From Clostridiales bacterium (lineage in GTDB: Bacteria; Bacillota; Clostridia; Christensenellales; Aristaeellaceae), in contig JAAYDR010000032.1 of assembly GCA_012729115.1 (NCBI GenBank), positions 1 through 39,548 on the forward strand: a stretch of 39,548 bases of DNA. The letters run 5' to 3'. A program made the translations under genes and the position numbers. The notes beneath the pieces are model-generated. The model was not told the origin of the DNA. It was given only the letters and a program-made list of their open reading frames with translations, and did no database searches. Below are positions 33,452 through 39,548 of this stretch, piece by piece (the stretch's first letter is position 1; every line of letters begins with the position of its first letter).

Positions 33452-34774
33452 CTATCTCCAGTCAACCGCAACCTCATTGATGTATGGGTCCGCATAGAAC
33501 AATTTTCCGGTGGCCCAAGGCAACTTAACCCGATATTCACATAACTTAGCCGCTGCGTCGCCGCTTTCAAGCAGTTTTTTTCTTGCACCCTCCATCACTT
33601 TTGTGTCCTGTTTGGACATGGAATGTGCTGCGGTTACAAAAGCCAGAGCTGCATCCTGATAGGCTGCTTCAAACGCATCAATTGCTTCCTGCTGCTTTGC
33701 AGTAATCCCATTTTTGCCATAGCCGGCAATATACTCCCGCAGTTGATCCGCCACCGACAAAACGTGCACCGTCCTGAAACCAGCATCCTCAAGCCACTTC
33801 GTATACTCAAACCCGACATACTGAAGAGGCGGCACATCCACGCCATATACCTCTTTGATCACTGTTTGACGGTTCTGCTGATCGGTGAAGGTAAAATTCC
33901 ACCCATTGAGCGCAGTCCTATATTTCCCTGACAGTACATAAGAGCCAATGGAATGCTCACTCATCCCCATTGCAATGGACAGCAGCCTGAAAGTCTCCGT
34001 GACCGGTTCATTGATGATATTCGTAAAGAACCCGTCTTTCATTTCTTGCGCCGCCTTGACAGTCTTTATCACGAGCTCCGGATTGGTTTTTAGCTTCTGG
34101 AAAATCGCCAGCATCAGCTTACGCTGACGCCCGGTCCGGCCGATATCATTGGCATTGACGGTGGCATTGGTTCTGGAGCGCATATAGTCAGTGATACCAA
34201 CCCCGTCCAAATGATGCAAACCCTTACGGTACTTTTTGCCACTGTGGCCCGTGTAAGACATTTCCAGCTCAAAGTCGACACCATCCAGGGCGTCTCCTAA
34301 GGCAGCCATTGTATTCATGTCCACAGCAAAATAGTAATCCATTTGAATGCCGCCCATTAACCATGAGGCAGCCTCTGAAATCCTGCAAAGGCCGTCTTCC
34401 ATGCTATCTCCACAATTGATTGCGGCATTTAGTTTATAGATCCCTTTTACCCCGGGAACATAGGTGAGCGTATCTCTTGGAAGAGAAATCATATCCGCAG
34501 TCTTTTCATCTGTGTTGACTGCGATTACCAAGACAGCGTCTGTGTGACAATTTTCCAGGGATTTCTTTCCACCGCTTCCCCAGTATCCTTTGTGTCCAAA
34601 ATCAATGCCCAGCAGCAGGATGTTGGTGATGCTTCCAGGCAACTTCATATATTCGGTGATGGGTTGCGGATAGAGCAGCGGGTTTTGAAAGCTCTCCGTC
34701 TCCGCCAAGGCACAGGAGCCAAACAGAAACACCTCTGCGATGGATATTGCTGTGATTTTTAAGATGATACGCAT
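33452..34774 (-). CDS. LytR-CpsA-Psr (LCP) family ligase
   Basis: LCP enzymes transfer lipid-linked glycopolymers to peptidoglycan. The 440-residue protein has a signal-like N-terminus (ILKITAISIAEVFLFGSCALA), then the LCP domain: ITNILLLGIDFGHKGYWG (about 48-66), HTDAVLVIAVNTDEKTADMISLPRDTLTYVPG (about 80-112, with the pyrophosphate-binding Arg and Asp), and the YMRSRTNATVNANDIGRTGRQRKLM loop (about 195-220) with conserved Arg residues. About 150 C-terminal residues after the domain are helical and not typical of short LCP proteins. GGAGGAG precedes the ATG. It ends the polysaccharide operon and probably attaches its product to the wall. Confidence 0.92.
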   Translation of the reverse strand: MRIILKITAISIAEVFLFGSCALAETESFQNPLLYPQPITEYMKLPGSITNILLLGIDFGHKGYWGSGGKKSLENCHTDAVLVIAVNTDEKTADMISLPRDTLTYVPGVKGIYKLNAAINCGDSMEDGLCRISEAASWLMGGIQMDYYFAVDMNTMAALGDALDGVDFELEMSYTGHSGKKYRKGLHHLDGVGITDYMRSRTNATVNANDIGRTGRQRKLMLAIFQKLKTNPELVIKTVKAAQEMKDGFFTNIINEPVTETFRLLSIAMGMSEHSIGSYVLSGKYRTALNGWNFTFTDQQNRQTVIKEVYGVDVPPLQYVGFEYTKWLEDAGFRTVHVLSVADQLREYIAGYGKNGITAKQQEAIDAFEAAYQDAALAFVTAAHSMSKQDTKVMEGARKKLLESGDAAAKLCEYRVKLPWATGKLFYADPYINEVAVDWR

Positions 34775-34802
34775 GTTTCTCCTCCATCGTCACACATATG
34801 AT

Positions 34803-36332
34803 TTACTCAGTTGTGGGAAAAACCTTTGCGATTAACTTGAGTATTTTGGTGTTCAGTAGATACATATTACTGATAAATAAAAGGATGGCAATTATCCCGT
34901 ACAGAAAAACGGAAACAAGCCTGGATGAAAACGCTAATAACCCTTTGATCAGAAAAACAATAACAGTAGTTAATAAAATAGCTGCTTGTGTTTTCAGGAG
35001 TACATTCAGATATGGCTTAATGGAAATGACCAATCCATACTTATTTTTCAGCCTTGTGAAATTATCGATTACCGAAATAAGACCTGAAAACAGGGTGCCT
35101 GATACAACTCCATACACCCCCCAAAAATACGAAAAAATCAGGCACATAATAATATTAAAGATGCAAGTGATGAGACTGTTCTTCATGGATGACTTTGTAT
35201 CACCTTCAGCAGAAAAATACTTATAGATCAAGTTACTTATAACATTTGCCTGCTGGCTAAAAATAAAAATGCACATGCAGTAAAAGACACTATCTGCAGC
35301 ATCAGCGGTGAACTTGCCATTTTCATAGAGCAAGCAGACAAAATCTCTGCCGACAATGAGAAACCCTGCAACAATCAGGCCTATCACAGCATTAAAAACG
35401 ACTATGGATCCCCACAAGGCATGCTGCCCCTGCTTTCTTCCTTCGTTTACTGTTATTATAAATTGGGGAAATACATAAGCGGACAAATTACCGATAAACA
35501 ATGTATTAATCATGACATTTATTGTATTGGCAAAACCAAGGACTGTCAGTTGTCCTTTGCCCAAATTTGACGTAATCATCGTATAAATCATAATATTGAG
35601 TGCGTAAATGCCTGTGCCAAAGACAGCCGGCAATATTAAACGACACATTTCACGGAACATTTTATCTGTAAGGTCAAAAGTAATCCGGAATCTAAAACCA
35701 TAAAACACAGCACATATCACATCAACAACGAATTGAAAAAATGCTCCCCCCACCAGTATGCCGAGATACCCGTCAATGGTAAAATTTTCATATACACTTA
35801 ATACAACTGCAACTGCCAGGTTTGAAATCATCAGGATAATCTTTGGTAAGTTAAATTTATCCCTGCTTTGATAATATGCCATTGTCACGCTGAGCATTGC
35901 AGGAAGCATCTGAATAAGGATCGAGAAAAGCATTGTACGGCTGACGCAATCTCTAAACTCATCTTCCCTGTCAGTCAACACATCAACAATCTGACCGCGG
36001 AAAACAAATGTCAGCAAGAGAAATAAACCGGTAACAAGGAAAACGGTTGAAATCATGGAATCAATGGAGGAGCGCTTCATTTTATTGACAAACGCTGGAA
36101 CAAGTACGGTGATGATCCCTGAGGTAACAATGATACTAAAGAATGATGCAATATTGTTACTGAAATTATATGCATCCAGTTCAGTACTCGCACCAAAGTT
36201 AGCTGCAATGATGGAAGATTTGTACATAGCGACTACTTGCGTCACCATTGTTATCGCGATCATGAGTGAAAGTTGCGTTATGGATCTGGCCCGCGATGAC
36301 TTTGCGAATACTACCCCCACTTTGGCATTCAT
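34803..36332 (-). CDS. Lipid-linked oligosaccharide flippase (MurJ/MVF-Wzx type)
   Basis: A roughly 509-residue protein with about fourteen membrane segments, of the MurJ/MviN-like branch of the MOP superfamily. TMVTQVVAMYKSSIIAANFGASTELDAYNFSNNI near the N-terminus is the branch hallmark (A-x-FG-xx-xE-x-DAY). It should flip the undecaprenyl-linked repeat unit of the neighbouring polysaccharide, or lipid II. The frame extends to 36434; I favour the ATG at 36332, the first before the conserved hydrophobic part, preceded by GAAGGA at a long spacing, but 36386 is also possible. Base composition is A+T-rich. It is in the same strand and order as the polymerase-like and glycosyltransferase genes. 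Confidence 0.85.
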   Translation of the reverse strand: MNAKVGVVFAKSSRARSITQLSLMIAITMVTQVVAMYKSSIIAANFGASTELDAYNFSNNIASFFSIIVTSGIITVLVPAFVNKMKRSSIDSMISTVFLVTGLFLLLTFVFRGQIVDVLTDREDEFRDCVSRTMLFSILIQMLPAMLSVTMAYYQSRDKFNLPKIILMISNLAVAVVLSVYENFTIDGYLGILVGGAFFQFVVDVICAVFYGFRFRITFDLTDKMFREMCRLILPAVFGTGIYALNIMIYTMITSNLGKGQLTVLGFANTINVMINTLFIGNLSAYVFPQFIITVNEGRKQGQHALWGSIVVFNAVIGLIVAGFLIVGRDFVCLLYENGKFTADAADSVFYCMCIFIFSQQANVISNLIYKYFSAEGDTKSSMKNSLITCIFNIIMCLIFSYFWGVYGVVSGTLFSGLISVIDNFTRLKNKYGLVISIKPYLNVLLKTQAAILLTTVIVFLIKGLLAFSSRLVSVFLYGIIAILLFISNMYLLNTKILKLIAKVFPTTE

Positions 36333-36534
36333 ACTGTGATTATATCCTTCTTTATTGTTGTGATACAGCAAATTAAGTGTTTGCATTCGCGATCTCTTTG
36401 CAGAGATGTATGTACCCAGGAATTTTGTTCGCAACTCCTCAAGAACTCAAGCTCATTATGCACCATGGCTAGATAGGCAGCACGGTCTTCATTTTACCCC
36501 GTAAAAGCATCATAGATTACCATATTGCTTTGGT

Positions 36535-37656
36535 TTATACTACAGCGCATCTTCGCAAGGGCGACAATGAAACCGCTGCATTTTTCTTGTATATCGAATG
36601 CATTGCAACCATGATTGCAGGATAGGCAAACATATCAAATATACCCGTCTCAATGAATCCATAAAGGATATACACCACAGCTAAAACCAACCCCCGATAC
36701 TCCAGTTTCTTTGAGGCAAGAGCAAAAATGAAAGCCAAAGGAAGGATGAAAAAAGCACCACTGTACACAAACATATACAGGTAAGCGTTATCCACATACA
36801 GAAGTCGTCCATTAACAATTTTAAACGTCATATCGACACCGAACCATGTGATCCCATATAACTTCACTCCTTGGGCACCAAGGGTCATCCTTCCTGTTGT
36901 CAACTTGTCAAGCAGATTATAAACTCCCCGCAATGCAGGAACCATATCCAGCGCAAAATAGGTAAAGCTCACAGGCAAAATCAGTAGTATCCCGTACTTT
37001 GTAAAAAACCGGAAGACAAGGTGAACCTTTCTTGTATCCTTAAGCAGCCATGCAATATATGGAATGGCAAGAACAACCACTGCATCGGATCTTGTAAAGA
37101 AATATACACAGGTGGCCGCGACGGCGGTTCCAGCCCAGTACCTCCAGTTCAACTGATGGAAATGGAGATAGATATACATCATGCTGCAAAAAATGAATTG
37201 CCGACCACCCTGATTTGGGTGTTGCCAGCAAAAAAGATTATAACGTACTCCATCAATTGCTGTGAGCATACCGGGCTTGAGCAGATAGCAGATAACAAAA
37301 GCAGAAACATTGATCCAATAGACAATGCCGGTACAACAAAGTATGAGTTTCACAATATGGTCGATATCTTTGTTCCATATAAAAAAAAGGATATAGGAGA
37401 GATATAGTATCCAGTTTCTCCCCAGAGAGACCGACTCATAAACTCCGATGCTAATAAACAGGTAATAGATGAAAATATGCTTTAATGGGGCGGATAGAGT
37501 GAGTATATTACAGAGCATAAGCACGAGCATAGCCATCATCCAGGGAAATCTGACAGTTACGTAATAATCCTTCAATACTTGCGACACTTCCATCGCATGT
37601 CCCAGTGCGAGTATGATGATTGAAAAATCAAACACCAACGATTTTCTGCTCTTCAT
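36535..37656 (-). CDS. Polysaccharide polymerase-like membrane protein (Wzy-like)
   Basis: A 373-residue protein with about ten hydrophobic segments and a large loop in the middle, the shape of O-antigen/capsule polymerases. A segment near residue 145 (WQHPNQGGRQFIFC) and one near residue 235 (LLDKLTTGRMTLGAQGVKLYGITWFG) resemble the H-x-N-x2-G and R-x15-G type extracytoplasmic motifs seen in Wzy proteins. AAAGGA seven bases before the ATG at 37656 sets the start over an upstream TTG. It overlaps the preceding glycosyltransferase by 29 bases. It polymerises the repeat unit if the assignment is right; sequence divergence keeps certainty moderate. Confidence 0.75.
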   Translation of the reverse strand: MKSRKSLVFDFSIIILALGHAMEVSQVLKDYYVTVRFPWMMAMLVLMLCNILTLSAPLKHIFIYYLFISIGVYESVSLGRNWILYLSYILFFIWNKDIDHIVKLILCCTGIVYWINVSAFVICYLLKPGMLTAIDGVRYNLFCWQHPNQGGRQFIFCSMMYIYLHFHQLNWRYWAGTAVAATCVYFFTRSDAVVVLAIPYIAWLLKDTRKVHLVFRFFTKYGILLILPVSFTYFALDMVPALRGVYNLLDKLTTGRMTLGAQGVKLYGITWFGVDMTFKIVNGRLLYVDNAYLYMFVYSGAFFILPLAFIFALASKKLEYRGLVLAVVYILYGFIETGIFDMFAYPAIMVAMHSIYKKNAAVSLSPLRRCAVV

Positions 37657-38635
37657 GTACAAGTCCTTTCACTCTATGGATAATGTCATCCAAATGGCGT
37701 TTCAGTTCAGCAACTGCGTAAAGGATGCTTGTGCAGCGATTATTAAGGAGAATACGGATCAAATGGCACTTAAGACCTGAAGGTATATTTTCTTTTGAGA
37801 AGTCCTTCAGTCCCTCCATGAGTAGGAGCGCTTCCAAAGTAACGCCCAAATCAAACTTGCTTTGACATGCAAACAGGATCAGCCAGATTTGTTCGAAAAA
37901 CCTGTTGACCACCAGACACATGGATATCTGCCGCGTATACGCAAGCGCGGCCATGTTGCGTATATCGTACATGATCGCTTCCATCCTCAGGCGGCTGTTT
38001 TTCGTCAGTGATCCCGCATTTTCCGAATAATAAGTATACAAAGGACGCTCTATGATCGTAATCTTCTGGACATCACCGAGATAATCGCATACAAATTTCA
38101 GATCCTCCCCCATGGAATGCTGCGTATCAAAACGGGTTTTTACACACGAACGTACCAGCATTTTATTGCATAACGTGTTGATGCCGTATCTTTTGATCCA
38201 GTCCTCGCAATAGTCATTCACTCTCTCCTGCTTCGTAGGGAGCCATGTTCCCATGGTCTCTCCATGATCATTCACATATGTAAATCCGCAGGTCGTAAGA
38301 TCCGCCTGTGTTTCGCTTGCTGCATGATAAAGCAGCGCCAGACAGTCTGCATCCAACTCATCGTCGGCATCAACAAAATAGAGGTACTGGCCACAGGTGC
38401 ACTCCATACCGGCGTTGCGGGCCGATGAAACACCACCGTTTTCCTGGTGGATGACAGTGAATCTTTCATCCATGGCCGTATAACGGTCCAGGATGGCACC
38501 AGTCCCATCCTGCGATCCGTCATCGATAAGGACTGCCTGCCAGTCATGGAAGGATTGCAGCCGTATGCTATCGAGCATCCTTTCGATCAACTTTTCTGCA
38601 TTATAGGCCGGAATTACGATACTGATCTTACACAT
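37628..38635 (-). CDS. Family 2 glycosyltransferase
   Basis: A 335-residue GT-A transferase. The first 110 residues carry SIVIPAYNAEKLIERMLDSI, LIDDGSQDGT (Asp in DDGS, 38-41), HQENGGVSSARNAGMECTCGQYLYFVDADDELD (metal-binding DADD at 89-92), as in EpsJ-type enzymes that add a sugar to a lipid-linked chain. The C-terminal part is helical with no membrane segment. It follows the next glycosyltransferase by seven bases and overlaps the polymerase-like gene. Donor sugar unknown. Confidence 0.9.
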   Translation of the reverse strand: MCKISIVIPAYNAEKLIERMLDSIRLQSFHDWQAVLIDDGSQDGTGAILDRYTAMDERFTVIHQENGGVSSARNAGMECTCGQYLYFVDADDELDADCLALLYHAASETQADLTTCGFTYVNDHGETMGTWLPTKQERVNDYCEDWIKRYGINTLCNKMLVRSCVKTRFDTQHSMGEDLKFVCDYLGDVQKITIIERPLYTYYSENAGSLTKNSRLRMEAIMYDIRNMAALAYTRQISMCLVVNRFFEQIWLILFACQSKFDLGVTLEALLLMEGLKDFSKENIPSGLKCHLIRILLNNRCTSILYAVAELKRHLDDIIHRVKGLVHEEQKIVGV

Positions 38636-38642
38636 GGTGCTT

Positions 38643-39548
38643 TTATGATATCTCCTTTGTTTGTAGGGGGATGGTGGCCGTGTGTTTTCTACGCTCTTTT
38701 GTTATCCTGTATGCTTCCTTCAACTTCTCAAAAGCTCTGTACCCTTTACAAATCCAAAAGGCTGCATGGTGTCGCATTAAAAAGAGGACCAATTTTCCTT
38801 TCAGGCTTAAGGCGTTTCGGGGATACTCCCGGATCATCACTTGAAGCCGATGATCACACAGATAGCTATCGACCTTTTTAATTCGTTCCTTCGCTGAAAG
38901 GGGAGAGTATTTCCAGACCGTATCGATGATGCATTCATAAATACACAAGATCCAGAACCGTTTCAGAGCATCCTGCATATCATTTAAAAGCCCCGCATCC
39001 TGCAGCACTTTTTCATAGCAGCTAAAAAGCGCGCTCTTTGTGGTATACATGTTTGGATGATGCCGAAGAGACAGAGATCCCTCTCTTGTGTCATAGCAGT
39101 ATAGCGCCCTATGCACAATGGATAGGCATCTCGCTTTCACCAGCACGTTCAGGTTAAACAAATAGTCCTCGTTGACAACTTCTCTTTCCGACTGAAATGA
39201 TATTCCGTTTCCCAACAAAAAAATCCGGCGATAGGCGTAGGCCCAAGCCGAAGCGAGGATAGTGGGCTGCTCTATGATCTTTTTTATACAAATCATCTCA
39301 GGCAGAATCGTGCATTTAATAGACTCCTGGGTATACACCCCTTCCGGAACGCGGGAATAGGAGCAACTAACGGTTTCTCCCTGCTGTATTCTATAAGAGC
39401 CAAATCCAAGTACATCAACCGCTTCCGTCAGGTGGCTTTTGATAACCGCAACATAGTCGTCGCAGACAAAATCATCTGAATCCACAAAGGTTACAAAATC
39501 GCCGTCCGCTTTCGTCAGTCCATAATTCCGCGCGCTGGAAAGCCCGCC
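38643..39548 (-). CDS. Family 2 glycosyltransferase, 5' end outside the window
   Basis: The gene runs off the right end. From 39548 the frame reads GGLSSARNYGLTKADGDFVTFVDSDDFVCDDYV, the conserved centre of a GT2 catalytic domain with the DSDD metal site, so about 60-70 N-terminal residues are missing. A GTG at 39485 is only an internal codon. The helical C-terminus has KLVLFLMRHHAAFW. It is the most upstream visible gene of the minus-strand polysaccharide cluster, which continues to the right. Donor sugar unknown. Confidence 0.88.
   Translation of the reverse strand, partial: GGLSSARNYGLTKADGDFVTFVDSDDFVCDDYVAVIKSHLTEAVDVLGFGSYRIQQGETVSCSYSRVPEGVYTQESIKCTILPEMICIKKIIEQPTILASAWAYAYRRIFLLGNGISFQSEREVVNEDYLFNLNVLVKARCLSIVHRALYCYDTREGSLSLRHHPNMYTTKSALFSCYEKVLQDAGLLNDMQDALKRFWILCIYECIIDTVWKYSPLSAKERIKKVDSYLCDHRLQVMIREYPRNALSLKGKLVLFLMRHHAAFWICKGYRAFEKLKEAYRITKERRKHTATIPLQTKEIS

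Overview
The window looks like chromosomal DNA of a Bacillota bacterium, most likely a Clostridia-type anaerobe with fairly high G+C. I base this on gene content and order, strong AGGAGG-type ribosome binding sites with frequent GTG/TTG starts, a T-box leader on ileS, the yggS-sepF-yggT-ylmH-divIVA division cluster, ireB-ruvX, and sigma-A promoters. No species can be named from the sequence alone.

Layout. The left end (1-240) holds only the last 15-16 codons of rpsI (ribosomal protein S9) and its terminator. This is what remains beside an integrated element or rearrangement lying to the left. Next come a YmaF-family gene (+), then nagB, a NUDIX hydrolase, tgt, an RluA-type pseudouridine synthase, an rRNA methyltransferase and ileS with its T-box (all -), and an RlmA-type methyltransferase (+). 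From 9.7 to 16.2 kb a minus-strand operon runs anti-sigma, sigma factor, HlyD-like protein, yggS, sepF, yggT, ylmH, divIVA. Its sigma gene sits where spore formers carry sigG, and its SepF carries a long Gln/Gly/Tyr-rich tract. From 16.2 to 24.1 kb (-) come a TSUP permease, a large membrane protein, aspartate kinase, a GNAT acetyltransferase, a TM2 protein, a RuvX-DUF1292 fusion, IreB, an AI-2E transporter, a small membrane protein and a PRC-barrel protein.

From 24.5 to 31.2 kb the genes are on the plus strand: a secreted four-repeat SH3 protein, then a compact four-gene phosphonate operon (phosphonopyruvate decarboxylase, a GT-A-type nucleotidyltransferase, a Fom1-like cytidylyltransferase-PEP mutase fusion, an iron-type alcohol dehydrogenase), a short leader-like ORF, long-form hpf and a small membrane protein. 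The phosphonate genes together should make 2-hydroxyethylphosphonate and activate it as a CMP ester, with no fosfomycin-specific gene in view. From 31.3 kb come an SDR epimerase (-), a TIM-barrel sugar isomerase gene broken by a one-base frameshift (+), and a visibly A+T-richer surface-polysaccharide cluster (-): LCP ligase, flippase, polymerase-like protein and two family 2 glycosyltransferases, the last cut by the window edge.

The most notable points are the phosphonate activation operon, the prion-like SepF next to a Gln-rich HlyD-like protein, the Cys-rich degenerate anti-sigma protein paired with a sigG-position sigma factor, the RuvX-DUF1292 fusion and the rpsI junction.
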